DNA from: Cryptomeria japonica
Lineage: Eukaryota > Streptophyta > Pinopsida > Cupressales > Cupressaceae
Direction of reading: 5' to 3'
NCBI RefSeq assembly: GCF_030272615.1
Contig: NC_081415.1
Location: forward strand, 189,040,270-189,104,269
DNA: 64,000 nucleotides
The translations under genes and the position numbers were made by a program. Each line of letters begins with the position of its first letter. Position 1 is the stretch's first letter. A model generated the notes under the pieces. The model was given only the letters and a program-made list of their open reading frames with translations, was not told the DNA's origin and made no database searches. Shown piece after piece: positions 47,656-58,293 of this stretch.

Positions 47656-48121
47656 GTAATGCCCCGCCAGGAAACCCCGAAGGGATTAAGCCATAACACA
47701 AGAATAGAGTGCAATTTTTTTTATTTATTTTTTTTTTAAAGATTACACCACATAAGATGCAACAAGATATCAAAGATTCAGATTACATAGCGGAAGACTT
47801 CAACTAACACCTAAAGAGTTTCCCAACGAGATTACTTAAATTTCACAATTCACATGACTCACACAATAAATCCAATAAGCTAATTATCTTAATAACGAGA
47901 TAATTCATAATCAGGATAATTTCTTTCAAAGGAGGGAAATATTAATCACAAGCGAAGATTCATCATTAAGATCCTTTCATAATCTTCAAAAAATCTGAAT
48001 CTTTGATATCTTGTTGCATCTTATGTGGTGTAATCTTTAAAAAAATAAAAAAAATAAAAAATTGCACTCTATTCTTGTGTTATGGCTTAATCCCTTCGGG
48101 GTTTCTTGGTGGGGCATTACA
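47656..48121. repeat. palindromic left terminus made of inverted plus direct LTR 3' ends
   Basis: Bases 47656-47987 are the reverse complement of the last 333 bases of the right LTR (55861-56193), nearly identical apart from the A/T-run. Four A residues follow (47988-47991). Bases 47992-48121 are a direct copy of the last 130 bases of that LTR (56064-56193). Both outer ends of the element are thus TGTAATGCCCC/GGGGCATTACA U5 ends. The two halves explain why one small reading frame appears twice, at 47459-47773 on one strand and 48003-48242 on the other. Confidence 0.9.
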
Positions 48122-48137
48122 TTTGGTATCAGAGCCC
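48122..48137 (+). promoter_or_regulatory. primer-binding site of the LARD-like element
   Basis: TTTGGTATCAGAGCCC immediately follows the left terminus and matches the initiator tRNA-Met primer site. This fixes the plus orientation of the element. Confidence 0.88.
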
Positions 48138-51100
48138 ATGTTGCAAACATTGGGATCTGTGGTGTCGCGTGTGCCCTCTAGTTGTGTGAGGTGTATCGAC
48201 CTTATGTGTATGCTTGTCCTCCTTTTGCATGTGAGTGATTGAGCAGACCTTAACTTGTGTGTGATGTGTGTGTTCACACCTTGTTTTCGCCTTCTTGAAG
48301 TTGGTGTTTGAGTGCCTATTTGTGCTTTATGTGCTTATTGATGCCTTGGTCTACGATTACTCTTATTCTGAAAGAGAGTCGTATGTACCTTTCCTTATTG
48401 AGTGTTGTACTCTTTAGACTAATCCATTTGGATTGGTCCGTGCTTGTCTTGAATTTGAAAGTGTGAATTGTGTTTGTTTAAAGATTATGATCTAGCTTAA
48501 TGTTGTCCACTTGAAGGACTAATATGGCAATTATTGAATGTTTATTTTGTAGAAAATTAAATGATTATCACCATTCCTCTCTTCTTTCTGGAAATTGAAA
48601 TGATTAGGATATGTGTAATTATCTTTGATTTGAGTTTCTTATTTGCGAGAGAGAAAAGGGTGTGACTTCTTGAACCCTTGTATGAGCCTTATGTCGCTTA
48701 TGTTATTAGATCATTAAAGGGATATGGGTTTAAAAAAAATTTATTGGCTATTGGGAGAAAACTGTATGTGTGCGTTTAAAAGAATTCTCCGTGTGTATGT
48801 TGTAGGAGTAGCATGATTAAATTCTACCTTAGAAAGGTGCTTTGCTATGCGAACAGTTGAAGTATGTGAAACTGCTTGGTTTGTGGAAGAAGTATTAATA
48901 AGAGCATGTTATTGTAGCTTCGAGAGAATATTAATGTGTTTTCCGAAAGATTGTTTTAAGTGTTTCATTAAACCAGTTTGATTGAAGATATATTTTAGCA
49001 AATGCTCCATTGAACTCGCTTTTGGGTATATGTAATTACCTTAATGTGTTTAGAGAGTGCGAAAGGAAAAGCTTGTTTGATGTGCATGCATTAATATGTT
49101 TTAATTGGGTAATAGCTCTTTGCTTATCTTTGATCGTAATGTGATTTCTAATAGGTTGCAAATTATGACATGTGTCTATATTGTATTATTTATGTGAGTG
49201 TTCTTAAGAGGTCTTGCATTATCGAAAGGATTGCATGTCTTGATCTCTGTCTTGTTTGGAAAACTAGAACCTCCTGTTGCAATCATATTATTGGAAATGT
49301 TTTGTTAGACTGATTGTCATCCTTCTAAACGGTAGCGAAATGAAAACCGTGTAATTGAAGTGATAGGCTTATAGTGAGAAATTTAATATTATAGCGTGAT
49401 CTTGATTGATCTTGTGTCTTTGTAGGAAACAGTTTGATTATCAAACTCTCTTTCCCTTCTCCTTGCCTAATCATAAGAATTTTAGAAATGGTATTAAAGA
49501 ATGCGTTGATTTAAATAGAATGCTTATAAAACATGTGAAATTGTATGTGGCTTTTGGCTTCATAGTGATAGATGAAAGTCTTAAGCTTTAGAAATGAATT
49601 TGCTTAGCTAGTAATTTAGTTATGAATGCTTAGTAAGATTCAAGAAAGCTATAGGAATGATGTTATTTCCTTATGAAATTGTGAATTGTTAATAATTTCA
49701 GTACTTGAATCTAGAGTAAACTTGATTCAGTTATTTTTATCGAAAGCATAATTGGAATCTTCTTTGTATAGATGTTAGCGTACTGAAAAGTACTCCCCGT
49801 AAATGTGACTAAGCCAGTGCTGGTGTATTTGTGTGTGTTGTAAGAAACCAGTGCTTATTATATGTACCCATGGATTGGTGAAGTAATCAACCATGGAGGA
49901 TATGTTGCTTATGAGTATGGGAAACCATACTATTTATGTGTTGTTGCTTATTTGTTTCCCTGCTGAGTACCAAACCTCGGGTTGTGGGTAACTCAGTATG
50001 TTAAGGGGTAGTATTCGTAGTAACCGTTCCTTGAATAGTATGGATTGGCGTACGAGTAATGTCGGCGCGAAGCGACTTTAGCTTCTCTACTTTGAGGAAT
50101 GATATAGTTGTACTACTAAGCTGTATCAAAGGTGTACTCAATACTTTCCCTTTTTGATGAATCTATTTATAGGTTTATGTGTGTCAGCCTATTCTCTTCC
50201 TTATTTGAGCTTATGGATGGTGATTCTTGTGTATATTGATGGAATTCTATTGGAACATCTGTTGCCTTGTCTTCTTGAGAGGCGTGTTATTGTTCTTACA
50301 TAAGTTGCCAACTGACTAGTGTTGGTAGACTTGTGGGTAGACCTTAGCCATGTATACCTCTGGCTTACGGCGAGTATCCTGAGAGGAACATCACTATGCG
50401 GAGTGTGACCAGCGCGTGCCTTATCCGCGGGGTACATTGCCATGCGGGATACGTCCATTGCGTGCTTTGTCCGCTTGGTGTATTGCCATGCCGTGCTGAG
50501 ACACGATGCGGGATGTAGTAGACATTTCCATGCAGCCTACCACTAGGTATTGGGTAGAGCCATGCCGCGTGACGACGTGATGCGGGGTGATGTCGAGGTG
50601 CACACTGCCATGCCATGTGGATGTGTGACTTGGCCACACCACATGATGAGCTACTAGGATAGCTAGACGATTGTTCCTTCCTTCCTCGTTGGTGGCTAGC
50701 TATTAGTCACGTAGTGATGTAACGTGCAATTGTAATTTTCTTTTAATTATTTATTTATTTCTTTGTGGGCCAGCAATTTATTCTACTTTGACTGTGAAGG
50801 TTTAGCCACGATCTTGTGATCTTTTGCACTTTTGATTTGGTGTTGAGATTCCGGATTATTTTCTTGCCTTACTGTTGGAATTGAGGATTTATTATCTTTA
50901 TTCTTCTGTACTTTGGTGGCTAAACTGGTTCATCCTTGTTGTTTTCGTATGCTGGTCTTGTGTTGCAATGTGAATTCCTCTCCAAGAACGTAGGAGACGG
51001 GCTTGGATGAGTGTATACGAGGAAGTAGATGCAAGGAACCTTGAGGATGGGGGTATGTGAGGCTGTGTTGCAGCTAGGATCCACTACCTACCTATGTGTG

Positions 51101-51900
51101 GTGACTATCTCTTGGAGGCTAACCACCTTGCTCAACAAGGGATATTCACAAAGGTCTTGTATGGAAGGTAGCACCGCTATGGTGTGCCTAGCACGATCAA
51201 GCCTTTGAGTGAGATATTGGATATTTTGATCTTTTGTGGTTCTGGGATCAGGCATAGAGATGTTGATCATGCATGTTATCCTTGACCGAGCATTAGACAT
51301 GCTCACATGTGGCCTTTTGTGTTATGCATTCCAGTTATGTGGATGGTTATTATTTGTATCATGGAGTAAATTGTGTTAACTTGTCGCTATGTTATGGGAC
51401 ATAGTCTTTGGAAAGGTTTTCTTGTGCCTGGCAAGTGTAATCAATTGAGTTAATTATGTTGCTCTTATTTCATGAAAGTTAATTTGGCCGTAGAAATTGA
51501 TATTTTGAGCTGGTTCTATGTTATAAAATTTTATGATAAAGATGGATTGGTAAAGGAAATTGATCATGATGGCATGTTCTCTTGTCATTTTTGGTAGATG
51601 ATTATGGTAATTGTTGTTTACCTCTTTGTAATGCTTTAATTTGGTGTAATGAAAGGAAGAAAATTCTCGTTTCTCTGCTATGATGGTGGATAATTCCTAG
51701 AATATTTTAAGGAATGTATGGTTTTAGATGTACCTTGCCAATGGATAATGGCGTTTGTTAAGGATTTCGCAATAATATTTCATTTATTTATGGAAAGATT
51801 TCTATGTGCAATTTGATCTTTGTTGAATGAGTTTCAGGGCTGATGCGTATGACATGTTCTTCATCTAGCCTTACGACTTCCAAGAGTAAGTCGGAACCTA
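48138..51900 (+). other. non-coding interior of the LARD-like element
   Basis: No open frame here carries a gag, protease or polymerase motif on either strand. A GC-richer block at about 50370-50645 holds degenerate tandem copies of motifs such as TTGCCATGCGGGATACGTCC and GATGCGGG. Packaging and dimerisation signals would be expected here, but none can be pointed to. Confidence 0.7.
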
Positions 51901-51911
51901 GGGGGGGAGAA
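51901..51911 (+). promoter_or_regulatory. polypurine tract of the LARD-like element
   Basis: GGGGGGGAGAA directly precedes the LTR start TGTAGTACCCC. Confidence 0.85.
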
Positions 51912-54900
51912 TGTAGTACCCCTACCCTAGTCTATTTCTAACCTTGGTTTAATCTTGATTAGTTTATCGTAATATTATGTTATAGTCAGATGATTGATTT
52001 TACGCATAGCTATTGATGTGGTTTCACACTAGTTGTATGCAAGTTGTTAGTGTACCTATTTCGTGGTATTAATATTGAGCTAACGCTTTCATTAAATTTT
52101 ATATATGTATACGCATGTATGATCTTTGGTTGCAGGATATTTCAGGTACAACGCCGCATGAGTGCGAGGTTCGTCTTCACCTGGATGTGCAGGTTTGAGT
52201 GTACCTTTTTATCCTTAGAGTGGGATTAGGTGGTCGTAAGACCCTAGTTGACCTTAGTCATGCTCCAGTGAGCATCGCCAGTCGTCGTCGGTAATCCTTT
52301 TTTGTTTGGGTTTGCGAGTCGTCTGTTTGGTTGATCTTCTCGTTTTGCATGCTTGATGTGTTTGGTTAAATTGATTAATTAGTCCTTAGTAATTATTTTG
52401 ATTATTTATGCGTTTGTGCATTAGAGATTTATGGACTAAATTAATCTGGTCTCCGATGATATTGGATTGCTCGTTTTTAATTGGGAGTAAATTCGATTAA
52501 TGTCTGTTTTCGAATATTAAATGCATTTATATATATGCTGTTGAAAAGAAAGTTTTATATTTTATCGCAATAGATTTAATTGCATTCTGTTGGATTATTA
52601 AATCAAAAGGTTAAATTGGAGTAAATGAGAAAATCGTTTTGGAATTAGAGAGCAAGTTAATTTGTTGCTATAGTTAGAAAGGATTAAATTTTGAGAATTA
52701 TTTGTAAATAAATTTTTTTAATTCCAAAAATAGAATTTTTTTTGGTCAACTCTTCCATATAACCCATTTTGGGGAAAATTGGTGGAGGGGACATTTTTGG
52801 AGAAGATTTTGGTTGGGAAGAAATTTTGGGGGTTTTGGGAAGGAATGATGCTGGATCTGGCAGGTGGGCTCTCCTTCAGCTATTCCAGGATTGCGTGTTA
52901 AGGTAGGATTCTGAATTGCTTTTCTTATTGCCAAAAGAATTTGCTGTTCTGGTTGAAAGAAATGATTTGGTTATTGAGAAAACAATTTGATTGTCCATTT
53001 TGAGTTTGGCTGGAAATTTTAATTGAGGTGTGTTATTCCTCATTGCTGGTTGGGTGTTTGTAAACCCCTTTTTGTGTTTGGAATGGATGAATACCACCAA
53101 CAAACTTCATACCAAAATATGTTCTTTCAAATTGGATCTTTCTCAAACCGAAAATTTTAATCCATATTTGAGTTGGGTTTATTGTCTGTGTTAATTCCGA
53201 ACTGTGCTTTTTTAAAAAATATATATATATATAAATTTTATTTTGGAGGCGGGCTGTGCGTTGGTTTTTTTAGCACCGTTTGGGTTGGGGTTCGGAGGGC
53301 GGGGAGCGGAGCTCCACCCGCTCCTCCTCCCCTCCCCCGCACGCTCCCCTTATTCCTCCCCCCGTCCCCTTACCTCCGCTCGCTTGCGCAAAGACTGCGG
53401 CTCACGACGGTGGCCGCAGGGGCCGCGGTGGCCGCGGCACCTGCGGGCACCACCGTGGCGCCGCCCACGAGCCTCCCCTGCGGCTAGGGTTAGGGCACGG
53501 CCCGCCCTAGCCTTTTCTTAATGCGTTCCCTTTTAAATTAGTTTTAAGATGTTTTTTTTTATGCATTTTTTTTTTAGTATGAAAAAAAATAAAGATGCAT
53601 ATAATATTTTTAAATATTATTTTAATATTAAGCTTTAATTAGTTGCATAATTATGATTAAGGGGCATAAAAATGATAAATGTTAAATTGGTATTGTTTAA
53701 TTTTATAATGGAGTTTATAGATTAAGCATTATTCAACTTTATTTCGTGACTTATGCCTCCTTTTAATTAAGTTCTAAAACTGTTAACTTCGCAACTGAAG
53801 ATCATTGATGTCATTCCGATTGATCTTGGATTAATAAATTTAGATTTTACCTTCTAGCCGATTAGGAAGATGGCTAGTTGAGGTAGTATTGTTTAAAAAT
53901 AATATAGAATAATGTGTTATTGGAAAATCGTTGAAATACGATGTAATTACTATTTGATGATGTTAAATATTATCGTAGAACATATCATTTGAGTAATTGA
54001 AAAGTAGTGAAATATTTATCGTTGGGCATTAGAAATTTAAACAATATGCTTTGGAAATGATTAGCTTCATTAGATTCTCTTTTTATAATTATATTTTCGT
54101 GATTCGTATTATGCATCTGGGTTTGAAAAAATGCGAACTGTAGAGGTCGGTTTTAGACCAGTATGTTAATGACGTTTTGATTGGAGATTAAATATCTTAT
54201 TTTAGTTGATTAATGGTTGTCTGATTTGTATTAATATGAATTGGTTAAAAACTCATTCTGGCTTATATGTCTGTTCTATGCTTTGAACCTTAAAGAGTTA
54301 GAAAACCAAGAACAACCTATTCCCTAGTTGAGGTAGATAACTGTAAGCTGATTTAGATCTTGTAGAAAACTTGATCGACTTGTAATGATTAAATCAATTT
54401 GAGGAAATATTGTCTTTTCTGATTATTGCCTTGCGAGATTAATTTCTATATTCGCCTTTAATTATGAAATGGCATGTTTTGCTTGTATAGTAGGACCCTG
54501 TCGTATGGATTGACTTGGGGTACCTGTTTCAGTCCTCGATTCCGAGTTGACTGTTGTATTGTGGTAGTGTCGTTTGGATCATATCCTCCTTGTGTGTGAG
54601 TCGAATGATGAATTGTGGTTGACCGTTGTTGGTCAGGTCTCTAGTTAGAGTACCGTCAGTAAGTGTTCATCTTTTGAGTCATGTATGACTTGATGGATGT
54701 CCTCTTCTTCTTGAACTCCGTTCGTCTGACCATGTGTGTTCCTTGGTTTTGAGTTCGTCAGAGTTTAGTCTAGTGTCGTATGGGAAAGTGGCTTTCGATT
54801 GGGGGCCGCGCCCAAAGTGGCTGCTGGGTAACCCGTCGAAAGTGAGTCTAATAAGTGATAACCTTTAAGTAGATTAGAATGTAATCTCTAAATAAGATAA

Positions 54901-56193
54901 TGTGCCTCGCACATGGGACGAGTGCTATCATAGACTCGACATGCTGTGAGAAGGCCTGAAATGGCAAACCATCTTCCTTGTCTTCACGAGAGGATGTGTG
55001 GGTCCACATGAGGCTTGGATGGGCCGGAAGCTCGGATTAGGTGCTAGGGTAACCCAGTGTGTGGGGTCGGGACCTATGAAGACTTGCCATGGTAACCATA
55101 CCAGGTTGTGTGATGACACTTGTCCCTATGTTCGCTAGTGTGTAGTCGTTTTGTCCTGTTAAGAGTACCTTTGTGGGTCGTCCTTTTGTTTATGCCCTTG
55201 TGAGTGTCAGTTTCATGATAGACCTTGGAAGGTGATGGCTCAGTGTTATGGATGCTCTTCTGGACCTTTGTATTAGCTTTGATTATGTTCAGCTGGATCC
55301 TGTTCTTTTCAGGGATCGTTTATGTATTATGGACCGATGTGGTCGCTTGTATATTGTTTATATTTCGCCTTGATGGCCGGATTGTAATGGTGTAACCTCT
55401 TGTATCCTTAACTTTATTAATTATCAGAGGGGTCTTGCAGTTGCGCAGACCCAGAGATGTAGCCCTTTAGGGGTGAACTCCGAGATCACTATGGTGTTAT
55501 GTGATGTATTCTCTTATGTTTCCTTTATTCAGCTTTATCATGTATGATTAACTTATGTTAGAATGGTTAAGTGGATAATTGGAATTAACTAGAAATGCTT
55601 ATATTCAGTTCTTTCTTGAATGCCATGTTGATCGAATGCATAAGTGGTTTAGATGTGATTTATCGTAGATGCCCGTATGTAATCATCTTTTAAAATGCAA
55701 TAAAATGGAGTATGAAAGAATGTATTTTAGAGTAATGGAATCTATTCCGTTGTGGTTAGAAAACTAAATATGCTTGAAAAGATCTCATATGTTTATGATG
55801 AAATTCTAGTGTATTAAAATGTTAGATGTATGGCTTGTATTTTTAATGAAAAGCTTGAATGAAGATTATGAAAGGATCTTAATGATGAATCTTCGCTTGT
55901 GATTAATATTTCCCTCCTTTGAAAGAAATTATCCTGATTATGAATTATCTCGTTATTAAGATAATTAGCTTATTGGATTTATTGTGTGAGTCATGTGAAT
56001 TGTGAAATTTAAGTAATCTCGTTGGGAAACTCTTTAGGTGTTAGTTGAAGTCTTCCGCTATGTAATCTGAATCTTTGATATCTTGTTGCATCTTATGTGG
56101 TGTAATCTTTAAAAAAATAAAAATAAAAATAAATTGCATTCTATTCTTGTGTTATGGCTTAATCCCTTCGGGGTTTCCTGGCGGGGCATTACA
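51912..56193 (+). repeat. 4.28-kb LTR of the LARD-like element
   Basis: The LTR starts TGTAGTACCCCTACC after the polypurine tract and ends GGCGGGGCATTACA before the TSD; the ends are imperfect inverted repeats. It is non-coding and mostly AT-rich, with a GC- and CpG-rich island at 53243-53520. The start is inferred from the tract and terminal motif because there is no second full copy to align. Confidence 0.75.
53243..53520. other. CpG-rich island inside the LTR
   Basis: About 280 bases of strongly GC-rich sequence with many CpG (GGTGGCCGCAGGGGCCGCGG and similar) sit in otherwise AT-rich DNA. Three overlapping open frames are composition effects. It may be a promoter region or captured DNA. 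Confidence 0.6.
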
Positions 56194-56332
56194 ATGGTGG
56201 TAATGATGTGTTTGATGAACCTTCAATTTGTACTATTTGATTAGTTTGAAACTGTGAGTTTGATATGTTGTCAATGGGTTGATATGTTGGTCCGCCCATC
56301 TTCTTAGATTTTGACCTTGTTTCAACAGGCAT

Positions 56333-58273
56333 GTCACTATGCAAATGCAATATTTTTGGAATTTTTCAAGGATGATGTATGATATGCAACTAAATGCAAA
56401 CTAAATAGATGAAAATGCAATCTATGGCAAGAATGCAACCTATGTTTTTGTTGTTTTTCAAGATTTTGACAAACTTTTGGAATGCAAATCTAAAGACTCA
56501 ACCTTGGGAAGTTGAAATGAAGCCAAGACCTTAAAGGACAAAGGACCAAATGACAATACGACAAATTGACAATGTCTTACCTATATGCTTGGATACTAAG
56601 CTAGGTTTGACAAAAATGATATTAATGAAAAGACAAAATTTAGACAAGGTCAAGACTTCCTAACAACAACTTAGGGTATCATCCAAAGTGTTTGATTTTT
56701 TAAGTTTGACAAACCAAATTTTTGAGACTAGATGCAAGAAGGAAATGATTATGATAATGACTTAGGATATGACAATGAAAATGATCTAAGGATGTGATAT
56801 GACAATACAATGATAAGGATATGCGAAGACCAATGACTTGGAATATGCAAAATGCAACCTATGCAACCTAAATGGAAATCTATCTTGGATATGACAATGA
56901 AATGCAAACTTAGAGAAATGTTTTTTGAACCTAAGTACAAAATGAGGACGCTTGCAATAAAAAGGACTAAAATGAAGGCAGATGACAATATGCCCTAGGA
57001 CCTAAGTTGGACTATGCAAAACCTAGCCTAAAGTGACATGAATGTTGAGACAAAGTTTTTTATTTCAATGTGTTTGAAAGCCATGTTTTGAAAATGTTTT
57101 GAACTTTGTTGGATGAATGTTCTCTTATTAAAACCTTGTTTGGACAATGTTTGGACTTGTTTGACAAATGATGTTTTGTGACAATTGTATAATTCAACTT
57201 TTGACAATCACAAAAGACAAGATGTTTGGATTTAGACCCAAGACAATCATGCTCATTCACAACAACTCCTATGGTTGGCAAGGACAATATCTGTTGAATC
57301 CTCTAACCATAAAATACAACACTTAGCTGGATAGCTAGACGCTTGGTAGCACTAGCTCCCCCTTACAGTGCACTCACTTCTCGGGCATACCAAGCTTCGA
57401 GTTCAAGGGGCATCACTTCCCAAGAACTTGCTATCTCTAACTAAGGAGTACATGAGAGGTGTCTTCATGATGCGCGTATCACAATGCCTGAGCCAACAAA
57501 TAGAAGGATTTTGGCCTCTAAAAACAAGAGATTCTAGTAAGGGCATCCATTTGGGTGGGTATTGATCCGATGAATAAATCATCGCAATACCATTCTAGCA
57601 CCCGTTATCTACAACTTTCGTTGCATCCACAGTTATTTAGAGTGGTTCGGAAGAGCTTGGCTTTAGCCCGTCACCACTTTGGGTTGTTCCCTCTCACCAA
57701 TGCCTATGCGAAGTGCCAGGCAAATCAGGAGGCAGGCCCAACTCTAAGGCTTAAAACATACAATCAAATTGAAAACAAACAAAGCATGCATGGTGTTCAT
57801 TATCCTTTAAGAAACAAAATGTGCAACTACTTTAAAAATTTGCAAGCAAGATGTTTTAATGTGAGTCTTTGACCGCGTCCTGCATAAGATTCGTTAGTAG
57901 TTGCATTTTTGTCTTCGTCATACGTAACGCCAAGATGTTGCACAGAGAATTAGTACCAAGGAAAAACCCTAATGCAAGAAACAAATTGCAAACAAACAAA
58001 CTTGCAAGAAAAACAACTAATTTTTACCCCTGTTTCTGGCCTTACATAGGCGCAGATCTCATCAACACAGGCGCAGATCTCCTTAACACAGGCATAGATC
58101 CCTCCTACACAAGCGCAGATCTCATCTACATAGGCGCAAATCCCTTCTACACAGGCGCAGAATGCCTCAACACAGGCGCAGAAGTGTCCAGAAAGCTCTG
58201 AGTTGCCCTGTTTCTTGAGTTTTTCACCTGTAAACAGCTCAAAAAGCACTCAAAACATGGTTAAATGGTTATT
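56333..58273 (-). other. untranslated leader of the Tat element
   Basis: About 1.9 kb separates the primer site from the gag ATG. It contains a 21-bp tandem repeat near its start and otherwise no convincing gene. Long leaders are usual in Tat elements. Confidence 0.65.
58048..58186. repeat. 21-bp tandem repeat in the Tat leader
   Basis: Six full units and one partial unit of AGGCGCAGATCTCATCAACAC type. Because 21 is a multiple of three, the minus strand stays open (57950-58249) and reads as Cys-Ala-Cys-Val heptads. Translation of this frame is unproven. Confidence 0.85.
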
Positions 58274-58290
58274 TCATGTTGGGTTCACCA
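58274..58290 (-). promoter_or_regulatory. primer-binding site of the Tat element
   Basis: Three bases inside the 5' LTR the minus strand reads TGGTGAACCCAACATGA, beginning with TGG as required for pairing to a tRNA CCA end. I do not assign the tRNA. Confidence 0.65.
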
Positions 58291-58293
58291 AAA

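Larger units (their letters stand above)
47656..56193 (+). mobile_element. LARD-like non-coding LTR element with two U5 ends
   Basis: The 8538-bp insertion lies in the Tat gag and is flanked by a perfect TSD ATGGT (47651-47655 and 56194-56198). From left to right: 466-bp palindromic left end, primer site TTTGGTATCAGAGCCC, 3.76-kb interior without any transposon protein, polypurine tract GGGGGGGAGAA, then a 4282-bp LTR. Interior size, long LTR and lack of genes match large retrotransposon derivatives (LARDs), which depend on enzymes from other elements. The left side does not have a normal LTR; see the next entry. Confidence 0.85.
45234..56332 (-). pseudogene. Tat element gag with glutamine-rich N-terminal half, split by the LARD
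   Basis: ATG 56332 opens MPVETRSKSKKMGGPTYQP, reaches 56194, and continues after the insert from 47655 (YGMVQIGPPPLYEPVF). A Q-rich low-complexity region follows (about 46925-46233), then the capsid-like domain DKSLYMPPFPKHFEAPHFEK, MDWYSHLLGNIKTWPELAQK and LVTFLQIWQSLYS (about 46080-45700), and a second Q-rich end (QQYTQQYNQQQGQQQNQQ). Stops near 47459, 47033, 46698, 46230 and 45885 and a frame change between 47033 and 46925 interrupt it. Gag would build the particle; the unusually long Q-rich part is discussed in findings. Confidence 0.8.

Noticed and set aside
47459-48242. The same small protein (MISCCILCGVIFKK...) appears twice
   Set aside because: It comes from the inverted and direct copies of the LARD LTR end, not from a duplicated gene; the real gag part stops at 47656.
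53173-53521. Three overlapping Pro/Arg-rich open frames
   Set aside because: The GC-rich composition removes stop codons; no motif, and they lie in an LTR.
58048-58186. CRISPR-like array
   Set aside because: Units are contiguous tandem repeats without unique spacers, in a plant retroelement leader.
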